The notes under the pieces: model-generated
What the model was told of the DNA's origin: nothing
The model's input: the letters and a program-made list of their open reading frames with translations, nothing else
The model's database searches: none
Part shown: positions 20,605-32,433 of the stretch, piece by piece
Layout: each line of letters begins with the position of its first letter
How positions within the stretch are numbered: position 1 is the first letter of the stretch
Program-made: the position numbers and the translations under genes
Assembly: GCA_037367405.1 (NCBI GenBank)
Contig: JAZKJV010005552.1
Coordinates: 310,001-374,000, forward strand
Length of the DNA: 64,000 nt
DNA from: Ottelia alismoides
Lineage: Eukaryota; Streptophyta; Magnoliopsida; Alismatales; Hydrocharitaceae
Direction of reading: 5' to 3'

Positions 20605-22596
20605 AACAGTGCCCGCCTCCCTAAGGTTAAATCCATTTTTTCCATTCTTCTTGATAGATTTAGTTTCAATTTCAATGTTAAATTTTAGATCTTAGTTCCT
20701 AAACATTCATCACGATCCAATCTGCAACTGATTACTAATTCCATGAGCACCTTCTTGATCTATCCGCTTCACATTCTATCCTACCCGATCTCTAACCTCC
20801 GACCACGTATGGCGGTCGGAGACCCGGTTTCGGTCCCTCACCTCCGTTGGAGCCTCGCTCACTAATTTCTCTTTGATTTTTATAGATCGAGCCACGTGCT
20901 CGGGTCAATTTTTCAAATCATTTTGTTGAAAGAATAAAAAATAAAAAAAATATTTTTCTCTAACATTTATTTTGCAGGTTAAAAAATATTAATAAAATTT
21001 CTTTCTATTTTCAAAAAATCCAAAAAATAAAAAAAAATAATAAATAATAAATAAAAACAAATTTCAACGTAGGAGGCGTCGTCATCCCATCCGCAGGCGG
21101 TGCCCGTCGACATCTCACATTATCTTCCATCACCTGGAGTACCACCACGCGAGGCCTTGCACCACTTACCTCGCAAAGCATCTCGATGACCTCCACAAGT
21201 GCCATCGCCTGCCACGAGAAGCGTCGCAAACCCCTAGCGAGCATCTCTGCCCGCACACGCATGCGTCGTACTGCAATCGCCTTTACCACCGCGCAAGCCA
21301 CCCATCCGCAACACCATTGCCCACACGACGGCTCCTATATCTTCCGCCAACGCCCTGCTCCTCCCCATTTGTCGTCCCCCGTTGTGCTCAAGAAGGAAGG
21401 AAGAGATAGGGGTGCCCCCCCACCCCCCCCCCCCCCCCCCGTTCTGGTTCGAAGAATTAGAGAAATGAAGAAGAGACCGCTAAAAACAATAACAAATATT
21501 TTTTGGCAAATTGCATTTCTACTCCTGGAAGTTTCTGAATTCGCAAAATGACCCATGCTCTCCATTTAGCACGTGCAACGCATGTTCCAACTGGGTAATT
21601 TGTTTTTACACCCTACAGTTTATTTCTATTACATTATTATCCAAAAACATTGAACAATTTCAAATAAGTCTCGAGACATTTAGTTGCATGCTTTCTCTTG
21701 TTGAATAAAAGTTTTTCATGGTCAAATAATTCTAGAAAATTTTCATTATATTCATGTTGTGTTCCTTATCATTGCACAAATTTCTCATTGCATTTTATTG
21801 TCATTTGATTTTTTTAAAAAATCGAAAAGAGCATTGTTTTCCTTGCTTTGTCTTTGAAAAATCATTAAAATCAAATATTATTTGAAAAATTTCGAAAAAA
21901 ATAGAGTAGATTTGTTTTTCTGTCAATTAATTTCAGCGAATTTCACATATTTATTACTTATAAAAACCCTAAAAATGCAAAAAAATAAAAATCTTATAAA
22001 AATCATAGAAAATGGTATTTATGTTCTTAAGCCAAATGTGTAGATATTTATCTATATTTTAGCATAAAGATCATTCTCATAGTTTGGGCGTTTAAAATAT
22101 TTTTAAATTACAAATTACTCTAGATTGTGCATTGTTTGTCATTTTTGCCACTATTTCATTTTTAGAAAAAAAGACAAAAACATCTAAAAATTATATAAAA
22201 ATTGCCAAAAACATTTCAAACCTTTAAAACCAAAAAATATTTTCGCTGTAATTTTGTGAATATTTCTGAATATTTTGACAAATACAAAAAGAGCGTGTGT
22301 GTATACTTCTTCCCATGTGCATATTGTGCCTTATTTGAAAATTAAAATTTTGAAAAATAAAAAACCATTAAAAAGTTGTTTTCATAGAAATTTGACTACT
22401 GAATTCTTTAATTGTGCTCCTTGTGTTTAACCCTGGTGGCCATACAAGGTGAATAAAATAGCAGACCGCTTACATTACATTTGTTGATTTCATTGAGTGG
22501 TTTTATATTTTTCTCGATTGATCGAATTGATCGATTAGGGACAACAAATTTGTGATTTATTTTCCACCTTAGTCGATCTCGATTTTCATGTATTCA
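20605..22596 (+). mobile_element. E2 5' LTR, second part
   Basis: Collinear with 29040-29870 and 31300-32428 of the 3' LTR. Landmarks are gcccgcctccctaagg (20615), ggagacccggtt (20818; 29250) and ttgcatgctttctctt (21683; 31529). It ends gattttcatgtattca at 22596, next to the PBS. It lacks the 1.4-kb insert present in the 3' LTR. Confidence 0.8.
21423..21440 (+). repeat. Run of 18 C
   Basis: C homopolymer, preceded by cccccccca, at the same LTR position as the C-rich tract at 29849-29860 and the G run (on +) at 8088-8107. Confidence 0.85.
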
Positions 22597-22599
22597 GAA

Positions 22600-22618
22600 T
22601 GGACCGTTGTCGGAGAGC
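22600..22618 (+). promoter_or_regulatory. E2 primer-binding site
   Basis: TGGACCGTTGTCGGAGAGC, 3 bases after the LTR end. It resembles the tRNA-Asp-type PBS of Athila elements (TGGCGCCGTTGCCGGGGA) with a few changes, and the E3 PBS at 53300-53319. Confidence 0.65.
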
Positions 22619-23787
22619 ACGACTTTGTAGTCATTTTTCATATTTTTACCTCTACTTGATATTCATGCTTTCTGACACACTTTCTATTTTCTTTTTGTAC
22701 GAGGAACCACCCAAGGAGACTTTGAATTTCTGTTGGAGTACCCGTGCCTGAGGAGGAGCAATAGAGGAGTAGAGAATAGTTATAGCATGTAGATTATTTT
22801 TTAGCAAATTATTATTGTAATATTGTGGATTTGCACTCTCTCTTGGACACTTGTATTCGGGTCTGTTTCGCCAAGTGCCGGTGCACTTGGGAGATCCCAA
22901 CTAGTTTATGTGCTTGAGCCCCTAGTTGTAGGTTTTATTATCTTGCTTGAACAAGGTAATTTATTTGGTCTAAAGCCCTAAACAAGATTTTCTACACATA
23001 TAGAGCATAGCGTAATTTGGACTTAGTCAAATTAAATGATTCTTACTTGTTAATAGAAGTTGTTGTTAGAACGGTTAACATGCATCATATAGGTTAGTTT
23101 CATTTTCTGTATTTAAATTCTGCATAGATCACTTGCACGTAGAGTGTTGGTGACAAGGTACGCATCTCTTAACCCCTGCATGCATCATTGTATTTAATCG
23201 TGCATTGGCTTTTCTGATTTTCTCCCTTGATTTCACTCACATAATTCAAATGTGAAATTGGACACTCGTTAGATGTTGTGTTTGAGAAAAATCCAAAAAA
23301 AAGAATTAAAAATTAAAAATTGGGATTGCTAATTGAACTTGACTCTTAAAATCAAACATAATTGATTCATACCATTAGTTTGTTAGAGAAACCCCCTCAT
23401 TATATTTGCATTTACTTGCTCACGTACACATTAAGGATAGTGCCCCAATCCCATATGCCAACCTAAAAATTTGTATAACTTTGTGATTGATCACTAATTC
23501 TAAAATTGACAAGATAATTAACCGAGTCTTTACGGTCTTCACATTGCGTTCAGTAGGTGAATTAGGGGTTTGCATTGTGTTTGTATGTTCTCGGTGTGAG
23601 TCGGGTGTGATCTTCATCTCTAGACCATTAGCGGACACCCTCGCTTTCCTCTCGTCATGATGGGTCGTACTCCATTTCAGCCAGATCTTGTGGCCTCTTC
23701 TCTTCATTCCCATCATCTTCTATCATCTTCTAGGGAGGTCAGAACCCTGAATCTCGATTGCAAGTTTGAGACGACTTCTATCCTGGG
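22619..23787 (+). other. E2 leader
   Basis: Non-coding leader of about 1.2 kb between PBS and gag. Moderately AT-rich. No gene or known element recognised. Confidence 0.5.
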
Positions 23788-24563
23788 ATGATGGATGAGC
23801 AGTCCGATCAGGAAGCGCAGTCAGCTTCTACATTGCGTCCCTTCACTCTAGATTTTGAGTTCCTTCATCTACTGTTGAAGTTTTCAGGGAAAGTACACAA
23901 GGAACCTTATCTCCATCTTTCTGAGTTTAAGGAGTTTTGTCTGACCCACACATATTCAGATGTCACTTCTGACGAGTTGATGTTGTAGACCTTCCCATTT
24001 TCACTTCAGGGTAGAGCCATGATTTGGCACATATGATTGGGAAGGAAATTTGCTACGTGGGGAGGATTATGCTTGGAGTTCTTACAGAGATTTTACCCCA
24101 GTGTAGAGCAGATATGATGCGGTCTTTCAATACATATTTTTCAGTAGACCCCTAGGAGACACTGCGTGATTCGTGGCTGAGGTTTCTTGACCTCTTGAGG
24201 AGATTCCCGGATCATGGACTTTCGAGGACTGACCTTGTTCAGATCTCTGTGAGGGGGATGACCATGGAGCAGATTGTACGGGTAGTTACCTCGTGTGGTG
24301 GTTCACACCACACTTTTTACATAGCTTTACTTGAGACCATCTCTAGAGTACTTTCAGATATCCCATCTTCACGAGATGCCTTAGTTGGGACAACGCGCGA
24401 GGGTGATGCAGTACCAGTTGGGTATGTTAAACTTCATGAGGACTTAGCTACTACACACCAGCTAGAGGGCATGGATTCTGCTGTAGTACAGATGATGGAC
24501 GAGATGACTTCCACCGTGGGTTTTCAAACCCAAAGATTGATCGAGTTCATGTTGATCTTCTAG
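23788..24563 (+). pseudogene. E2 gag (Athila-type), broken
   Basis: The capsid-like gag domain is recognisable in pieces: a first frame to 23988 (..EFKEFCLTHTYSDVTSDEL..), then FPFSLQGRAMIW, a LEFLQRFYP segment near 24085, and LLRRFPDHGLSRTDLVQI from 24195. This follows the retrotransposon gag pattern (LFPFSL..A..W / F..KFFP / LLR..PDHG). At least four stops and frame changes interrupt it, including TAG after 23985. Gag would form the particle that packages the RNA. No zinc knuckle was found. The start at 23788 is the first Met in the readable frame; the true start may lie upstream. Confidence 0.6.
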
Positions 24564-24570
24564 ACAAAGT

Positions 24571-25643
24571 TTGAGTCAGTCCTGTACTTTTCAATTCAGG
24601 AGTCTTGAATATCAGATGTTCAGATCTTCTGAGATAGGGAGGAGGCTCCCATGCTATCTCAGTCGTCAGTCCAGCCATTTCAGTTTCCATACCCAACTCA
24701 TTCAGCTTCTACTCTTTAGAGGTACTTCTCTGATTCAGATGGATATCTTGATCCAGTCCAACAGCCAGAGCACGATGAGGGACACCATTTTGAGATGTCA
24801 GATATAGATAGTCCCATTGAGCCTTGTGTCCTCTAATTTGATGAGATTGATACATTCCATGAGGATCAGATGTTAGACAGCATTGCCGTAACACGAGGAT
24901 CAGTTTCAGACACATTTATAGCTTTTACGCTGATGACCAGTATCGTTTCCTGTTTCCATATTGTTCAGAGGTTGTTTTTAGCCGAGGAGACATTTTTGTG
25001 TGAGGAGTGGGTGCTTGACAGTGGCGCGTATTCCCAATTAGATTCTAATTCCTCTTTCCTTACTGATGATTTTGAATTATTCCCCATGGGTTATCTACAG
25101 GAGGATGCCACGTACCCAATGTACTCGGTTTCACTTTTCTGGGAGTTTATCCGATCTGTCGAATCATGAGACCGAGTATTATAATACTTTTGATTTTGTT
25201 GAGTCTGAGTTTTCTCTCCACGACGACCCTCATGAGTATGACATGATCTTTGAGGTATTCGATGATTTTACCAATTTATCTACATTACATGCATCGGATA
25301 TCAGCCTTTCTAGAGGGTCTCCTGATCATGACCTTCCATACCTTCTTGAGACGATGATTAACGTGGAGGATTCCATGACTAGTCTTCTTTCTCCACGTTC
25401 AACTTCTTTGGATATGCCCTTCCACTCCATTCTGATCTTGAGCCGATGAGTTCTTTTGTGCTACCAGATCCCGATTTCATTTTCCCATCTATGTACCTAG
25501 TAGTAGACACCCGCCTAACTGTTTACTTGGGTGCCATCTTTTACATAGTTGACCGCATTGTTGTTCTCCTACCGAGACTACAACAACATTATGGTATTCG
25601 CCTCACAGATGTCGTCGTGAACCCCGATAGTGCATTATCCTAG
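24571..25643 (+). pseudogene. E2 region after gag, broken frames
   Basis: Four overlapping open frames (24571-24807, 24870-25169, 25066-25449, 25446-25643) read like one decayed coding region rich in Ser, Asp and Pro. It is not reverse transcriptase, RNase H or integrase. A VLDSGAYSQ segment near 25010 has the DSG signature of a retroviral-type protease, but the surroundings do not confirm it. It could be the C-terminal part of an enlarged gag or a protease remnant. No function is assigned. Confidence 0.4.
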
Positions 25644-25779
25644 CCTTTGCGCCCAGCCAGGGGCGTAAACTCTAGTGGTTGCTGAGAGGCATCTCAACAT
25701 TATCCATAGTTCTATAGATCCATTTTCCCATATCATACATTCTTTTAGTTCGATACCCCATCTCCATCTTATGATTATG

Positions 25780-25812
25780 CTAGACTTAGGGTGTACTTTA
25801 CCCTAAGTATAG
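25780..25812 (+). repeat. E2 hairpin 1
   Basis: CTAGACTTAGGGT (25780-25792) and ACCCTAAGTATAG (25800-25812), 12 of 13 paired, followed by a G run. The loop-proximal pairs (GGGT/ACCC) differ from E1 hairpins 1 and 2 on both arms. Confidence 0.85.
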
Positions 25813-25865
25813 GGGGGTGCCGGACTTGTGATTATTTATTTGATTCTACTACCTATGTTTCGATG

Positions 25866-25899
25866 CCTATACTTAGGGATATTTCCCCCTAAGTATAAG
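25866..25899 (+). repeat. E2 hairpin 2
   Basis: CCTATACTTAGGG (25866-25878) and CCCTAAGTATAAGG (25886-25899), with one extra A in the right arm. The G run is decayed (aagggagg). Confidence 0.8.
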
Positions 25900-25952
25900 G
25901 GAGGTAATATCTGCACATTCTCTTCATTTATTTTTCCTTTTTTTACAGTCTA

Positions 25953-25984
25953 CTATACTTAGGATTACTTGATCCTAAGTATAG
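25953..25984 (+). repeat. E2 hairpin 3
   Basis: Perfect 13-bp stem CTATACTTAGGAT / ATCCTAAGTATAG with a 6-nt loop, followed by five Gs. Confidence 0.9.
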
Positions 25985-26054
25985 GGGGAACACTGACTTC
26001 TATTCTTTTCATCTTTACTTTGAGTCATTGTAGCATAGGATTCTTTTGACTTTT

Positions 26055-26129
26055 CTATACATAGCACGAGTTATATCTTCCTTTATCGCTCTGTGATCAC
26101 TATAAGGACCTAGTTCGAGCTAAGTATAG
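26055..26129 (+). repeat. E2 hairpin 4, long loop
   Basis: CTATACATAGC (26055-26065) and GCTAAGTATAG (26119-26129) pair except at one position around about 53 nt. A G run and TGTTGTATATATT follow, as in E1 hairpin 4. Confidence 0.75.
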
Positions 26130-26131
26130 GG

Positions 26132-27735
26132 GGTGTTGTATATATTGTATATATACTTTAGACATAACTCGTACTTTTAATATGATTATTTTGGGAATAT
26201 GTATAAAAATTCATAAAATCCACTGTGTGTGTATATAGACTTTGGTCACCTTTTATAGAAAAACAAAAAAAACAAAAAAACAACAAAACAAAACAAAACA
26301 AAGAATATTAAAATACAAAATATATATAAACAAAAAAGCAAAAAAAGAGCAAAAAAACAACAAAAAATTTCTTGTATACTTATATATATATATATTACTA
26401 ATCCTTTTTTCCTTAAAAATCCCTAAAAACTACAAAACCAAATTTATATAAAATTTGCATAATTAAAATTCCAAAAAATCAATTTCTTATTACATGTGCA
26501 TCATTTTTTTCTTTCCAAAAATCCATAAAAAATTCGAAATTCGAAAATTGTTTCAAACAAATCACTTTCTTGCATTGTACATATTTCTTGCATTTGCATG
26601 TGCATTTTTCATGATAGTATTTGAATTTAAATTAAGTATAGAATGGAATTAAAGAATGGAGCATAGTTGGACCTTAATCAACTTAATTTCAAAGGAACCT
26701 TATAAGAATTGGAGTTATGACATTTCAGGTCCTAGTGACATAATTCTTTGAGTCCATAAGTCTATGTTCACATATTGTCTTGATTAGTCTAAGTAGAATA
26801 TTTAACAACACGTGTATGATTCTTTCATACCATGGCTTATATTGGACAAGCACTCTATACATAGATCTTCATGGAGGAGGTAGTGAGGAGGTAGAATCTT
26901 TTGGTTTGGGGTAGCATATGAGGTAGTGCATCTAGGAAGAACCTCTCGTCCTCCTCTAGGGAGGGAAGTGCATCTCAACCTGGTCTAGCGGTGTTGAGGT
27001 CTAGTGACAGGATGTTGTAGGGTTGCAATAATGCTTCAAAAGAAGGATAGTCTACTAGCTCAAGAGGAAAAACTCCTTATGTACATATTGCACCTTGTAT
27101 ATATTTAAAAAAAAAGAAAAGAAAAGAAAAAATGCAGAATCTCCAAAAATAGACAAGCCTGATTGAAAAGTAAAATGCATGCCGGAGTGTATATACAAGT
27201 GAAAAAAAGAAGAAGAGCTTCAAAATCAAATTTTTTTAAGATAGCAGCAGATGACTTGGCTACACTGGTCATGCATCCAAGGATAGGTAGCTACACTACT
27301 TACCGTACATTCTTTTCTCCATCTCCACTTCTTGGGCTAGTTGTAATTGAACTTAGAAGGGAATATCCCCGCTCCTCGAGGAAAGAGTTGCTAGACCGGG
27401 GGACTAGAGTTACCTTGTTGAGAGAGGTTGTTTCTTTGCTACTTTTGAGATGAGGAGCTATATTTCACTTACATGTACAAGTAAAGATTCATAGTCATAA
27501 GAATTTGTGTATGTAGACTTGTTCTGACCTGACTGTTGAGGAGACCTGAATAGGAGTCTTATGGAACTTAGAGGCCGTTAGTTTTTAAATCCATTTCCCA
27601 TTAAGGTTCCGCCATACTAATAATCCAAAGATCTGACCGGGCTCTATACTCCAATTTTATGAAAGTTCTTTCCTTTTTCATTTCTTTATTTTTATTTTCA
27701 TTTATTTTCCAAATAAGTGTTTGCTAAAGGACTAG
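26132..27735 (+). other. E2 3' untranslated region
   Basis: Collinear with E1 404-1834, for example the block 26690-26800 against 905-1010 and the block 26940-27060 against 1145-1260. No conserved frame. An A-rich stretch (26260-26370) has no counterpart in E1. Confidence 0.7.
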
Positions 27736-27756
27736 CAAAGGTGAAGTATAGGATAA
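27736..27756 (+). promoter_or_regulatory. E2 polypurine tract (decayed)
   Basis: gcaaaggtgaagtataggataa directly before the 3' LTR start. The G run seen in E1 (AAGTATAGGGGG) is reduced to GGATAA. Confidence 0.65.
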
Positions 27757-30700
27757 TGATGAATCCATGATTCATCACCTTTATTCTTTTATTTTAGCTT
27801 TACCTTAGTCAAATACCTGTAAATACCCAATAATTTCATGAAATTACCATTTTACATGCATTTGTTAAACATGCATTTTTAACACTTTTTATATTCAAAT
27901 AAAATAATAAAGAAGAAAAAAAAGAAAAATATAAAGGATGGATTTACGAAATAAATGCAGACTGACCTGAACCCAGAGAGAAGGTCAAGACTTGACCCGA
28001 TCGACCAGGAAAAAAGTAGGGGGAGATAGGATCTTTAATCCAAAAATCCAAAAATAATTTGTAAATTTATTCTTTGTATATTTGTACAAAACTTACACTA
28101 TTTTATTTATATATAAATTGACCTGAAATTAAATATTTTCTAAACAAAAGTTTTAAATAAAAATATTATTCCTAAATAATAAAAATACTTATAAAATAAA
28201 ATCATGTACAATTTAAAAGCAACTACACTCAGAAAAAAGGTGTAAAGTGACAAGTGAAAGACCAATTTCGACTCCACACGAACTCAAATTGAATCTAACT
28301 CACTTGCATTGCACTTTAAATTAAATTATCTTTAAAATGATTGTGGTTTTATAATTTTTGGAGTTATGATTGAAAAGACGGTTTTATAGGGTGGTTTTTT
28401 AATTTTACCATTTATTCATTGTATATATTTATTCATATTTATTTTTTATACACAATGTAAATAATTGTAAATATTTTGTATCATTATTAAAAATAAAAAT
28501 TAAAATAAAAATATTTAAAAATTAACTAAAATTAATTTCCATATCTAACTATGTGTATAATATACCATCTGTGTATATTACATGTATATTGCTAATTTTC
28601 TAATATAAAAATCACCAAAAATTTTGAATCTAACATTCATTAAATAAATAAATATAATTATGAAAATTTTATTTATTTGATTTGATTTGAAAACCATCCA
28701 TGTATATAAGATTTGATTTTATACCTTAAATAACCACCTTTGAGGTGGATAATTGATTTTTGTAAATTAATTGTGTATATTTTTTATTTAATTACGAATT
28801 TCTTTTTAATTTATTTATTTATTTTATTTAGTTAACCATTAAATACCTTCCTTCTTTGTACTTATTTTCCTTTTTGTTTTTCTTCTCCTTTTCAATGGGC
28901 CTCTTCTCCTTCATTTTCCCCTTAATCAATCTTTGGTGGAGAAGGAGCCTCATTCCCAAAAACTCTGTCGGTCGATAGAGGAGCCCAACCCCCGAGCCGT
29001 CCAGTGACAACAAACCAATTGTCATCGAGACCATCACGACGCTCGCCTCCCTCAAGTTAGATCCATTTTTTGGCATTCTTCTAGATAGATTTTGTTTCGA
29101 TTTCATTGTTAGAATTTAGATCTTAGTTCCTGAACATTCATTACGATCCAACCTGCCTCCTATTACCTATTCCAATGTCACCCTCTAGATCTATCTGCTT
29201 CACGTTCTACCATACACGATGACTCAAATGCGACCACGCACGATGGTCAGAGACCCGGTTCCTATCCCTCACCTCCCTTGGAACCTCACCCATTAATTTC
29301 TTTTCGATTTTTGCGGATCGAGTCACGTGCTCAAGTCAATTTTTCAAATCATTTTCTTGCAGAAATAAATAAAAATAATAAAAAATATATTTTTTCTAAC
29401 ATTTTTTTGAAGGTTAAAAAATTACTAAAAAATTACTTTCTGTTGTTAAAAAACAAAAAATACAAAATAATAATAAATAAAAAACGGAAACAAAAAAATC
29501 AGCGCAGCAGGCACTGCCCTCCCATCCGCAGGCAGCGCCCGCCGCCCCCTCGCATTATCTTCCACTGCCTGGAGTGCCTCCGCACGAGGCCCCGCACCAC
29601 AGACCTCACGAGGCACGTCGCTGACCTCCCCGAGCATCGTTGTCGTCCATGAGAAGCATAACAAACCACCGACGAGCATTTCCACCCCCACGCATGTGCA
29701 CCACCTTACAATCGCCCTTTCCACTACGCAGACCACCCATCCGCAACCGCCACCCACACAGCAGCTCCGCTATCTTCCACCGGCGGCCTGCTCCTCCCTG
29801 TTTACCGTCACCCGCTATGCTCAAGAAGAAAGGAAGAGACAGGGGTTGCCCCCCCCCACCGTCGCTCAAAGCCCCGCCTTTGTCTCGATCGCTTTTTTTG
29901 GAAGTCTCTGTCAGTCTAGAGCTATCGAGGAGGTTCTACAATCCTGCGCTTGTCAAAGGGAAAAATAGCATGTTTCTCTAAAAGGAAGAAGCTAATGGAA
30001 AGACCTCACTTATAGCATTTACGCTCCACTTTTTCTGTGCAAAGCACTCACTTTCCTACTAAGCTGGCTGCTACCTGCTTTTTTCCAGAGGAAGGTCGAT
30101 CTATGAGTCAAAGTGACTTGAGAGTGAGTTTCGAGATAGTTAGGGGTGCAGTAAGCCAGTCAAAACTCACCTCCCACAGTATAAGATCCAGCATTCCCAT
30201 ACCCAGCAAGCTGGCAAAGTTGAAAGCAAGCTGTTGAATCCCAGTCTCAGATTAAGCAGTAAAGGTGGGGGGAGGGGGGGTTTCCTCGGGGCTCGAGAGA
30301 TGGAATCGGGGTCCACAAGTTGTTAATTTGCCGCTGGGTCATTCACACAAAAGGGAAGGAATCTAAGATCGATCAACAAAACGAAAAAAGTGCTCTCTGA
30401 ACCGAACGTGAAAGTGGTTTTCCTGGGCTCGACATCCGACCTCAGACATTGACCAATTCCCTCAGCTACTACCTATCCTTCCACGAGGTTCAGGATACAA
30501 GGGTAGGTAGTCAGACAAGGTGGGCATTCGGAGCAAGTAAACAAGGGGGACAGGCATGTGGGACCCCACCCCCGAGCGTCGAGCCTGAGAGCCAACAAAC
30601 CTGTGGTTCAGAGTCGGACGCTCAATCTCAAGGAGAGTTTTGCTCTCCTCTTATTTCTTCATTGGACGGTTCGGATGGACTTCGTCGTTCTTTCCCAAAA

Positions 30701-32428
30701 CGAAATGGAATGGGTTGTATCACATCGAGATGTCAATTCGTTTTCTGCCTCAAATGAGATGGTTCCTCTGTCCCTCCCTCTTTCTTCATCCTGGAAGCTG
30801 GAATCGCGGGAGCAGTCAGAAGAAGAGCCAGTGCGAGGGAGAGATGAGACAAATGACTTAGAGAGAGAGAGGAGTCAAACTGTGGGAGTGTAGGACTCAG
30901 CAGAGGAGTCAGATCGAGAGCGGGAAAAGCTTGAAAAAGAGATTTGAAGTGAGTGAGGCAATGGTCAAGTGGTCGGATTGGAAAGCAGAAGAGAGAGTGA
31001 TTCCCGGGGTGCGAGAAGACTATACGACGGATCAAGATCGGAAAAGCGGAAGTTTCAGTCCCGCAGAAAGCTGACGAACCATGAACGAAGAAAGGCATGA
31101 GAGAAATATTGGTTGAGGCCCTAATTCTTGAGCACCAAAGGCCTCTGCCCTCCCTCTCTATCAAGGGCAGTTCAATACGACTTTTTTGTTTTAAATATTT
31201 TCTAAGTCTAAGTCAAACTTTGAGGAATTAGGGTGGAATTCAAATAGATGGCGAGTGTCTGATCGAATTGATCAGGTGCGTCATATATAGTAGCGGATAA
31301 GAGAAACGAAGAGCCCACAAAAAACCTAAGAAATAATTTTTTGGGCAAATTGCATTTCCACTCTAGAAGTTTCTTAATATGCAAAAGACCCCTGCTCTCC
31401 ATTCAGCACATGCAATGCATGTGCCAACAGGGTAATTTACATTTTACACCCTGTAGTTTATTTATATTACATTATTATCCAAAAACATTCAATAATTTCA
31501 AATAAGTCCATGTATTCCAGACTTTTAGTTGCATGCTTTCTCTTATTGAATAAATGTTTTTCATGGTCAAATAATTATAGAAAAATTTCATTATATTCAT
31601 GTTGTGCTCCTTATCATTGCATAAATTTTTCATTGCATTTTATTCTCATTTGATATTTTTAAAAATAAAAAACATCTTTGTTTTCTTTGCTTTATCTTTA
31701 AAAAATCATTAAAAATCAAATATTATTTGAAAAAATCCAAAAAATAGAGTAGAATTCTTTTTCTATCAATTAATTTCCAGCCAATTTTAAATATCAATTA
31801 TTTATAAAACACAAAAAAATGCAAAATACAAAAAATATTAGAAAAATCTTAGCAAATTGTAGAAAAATCTAAAATTTATGTTCTCAAGCCCTATGTAGAT
31901 ATTTGTCTATATTATAGCATAAAAATCATTTCCAGAGTTTGGACACTTAAAATATTTTTAAATTACAAATTACTCTAGGCTGTGCACTATTTGTCATTTT
32001 TGCCATTGTTTGATTTTCATAAAAATACAAAAATATCTTAAAATTATATAAAAATTACCAAAAACATTGCAAAGCCTCTAAAATCCAAAAATAACTTCTC
32101 TATATTTTTCTGAATATTTTGAAAAATACAAAAAGATTACGGTATGTATACTTCTTCCCTTGTGCATATTGTACCTTATTTGAAAAATAAATATTGAAAA
32201 ATCAAAAACCACTAAAAAATTATTTTCTTAGAAATTTGACTATGGAGTTCTTTAATCGTGCTACTTGTGTTCGACCCTAGTGTGAAATAAAATAGCATAC
32301 CACTTACATTACATTTTCTTGATTTCATTAAGTGGTTTTATATTTTTCTTGTGACTGATTCGATTGATTAGGGACAACGACATTTCATATTTTTCCACCT
32401 TAGTCATACTCAGATTTTCATGTCATCA
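27757..32428 (+). mobile_element. E2 3' LTR with foreign insert
   Basis: Starts TGATGAATC cat GATTCATCA and ends gattttcatgtcatca, followed by target duplication tattc. Without the insert at about 29880-31295 it is about 3.3 kb, like the 5' LTR and the solo LTR. It shares U3, GC-rich block (29500-29870) and U5 with 16130-17262 and 20605-22596. Confidence 0.8.
29880..31295. other. Foreign insert, possibly mitochondrial DNA
   Basis: About 1.4 kb absent from the E2 5' LTR: similarity to 21405-21440 stops near 29870 and resumes near 31300 (agagaaacgaagag; compare 21460). The insert is more balanced in base composition than its surroundings. It has no LTR, PBS or transposon coding motif. Its texture (gaaagctgacgaacc, ggaagctggaatcgcgg, dense purine runs) resembles plant mitochondrial intergenic DNA. 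The open frames in it (30449-30893 +, 30733-31164 -) match no organelle protein that I recognise. The source is an inference from composition. Confidence 0.45.
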
Positions 32429-32433
32429 TATTC
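32429..32433 (+). repeat. E2 target-site duplication, right copy
   Basis: tattc after the LTR end ..TCATCA. It equals the complement of 15418-15422. Confidence 0.8.

Larger units (their letters stand above)
15272..32428 (+). mobile_element. E2: gag-only Athila-type element
   Basis: Full-length element on + inside the E3 3' untranslated region. It has a 5' LTR (front inverted at 15272-15417, body 16130-17262 and 20605-22596), PBS 22600-22618, a leader, a broken gag-like region (23788-25643), four hairpins (25780-26129), a 3' untranslated region, a PPT (27736-27756) and a 3' LTR (27757-32428). Target duplication tattc lies at 32429-32433 and, inverted as gaata, at 15418-15422. The joined target (gaagggaatacccc) equals the uninterrupted site in E1 near 1467. 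No RT, RNase H or integrase motif is present, so it depended on enzymes from a relative such as E3. Confidence 0.75.

Noticed and set aside
30449..30893. Frames in the foreign insert as a protein gene
   Set aside because: Two overlapping + frames and one - frame, none matching a protein family or organelle gene that I can name.
15418..32433. Two independent insertions into the same gaata site instead of an inversion
   Set aside because: Would not explain why both facing LTRs switch similarity at 15270 and 16130. One inversion explains all observations.
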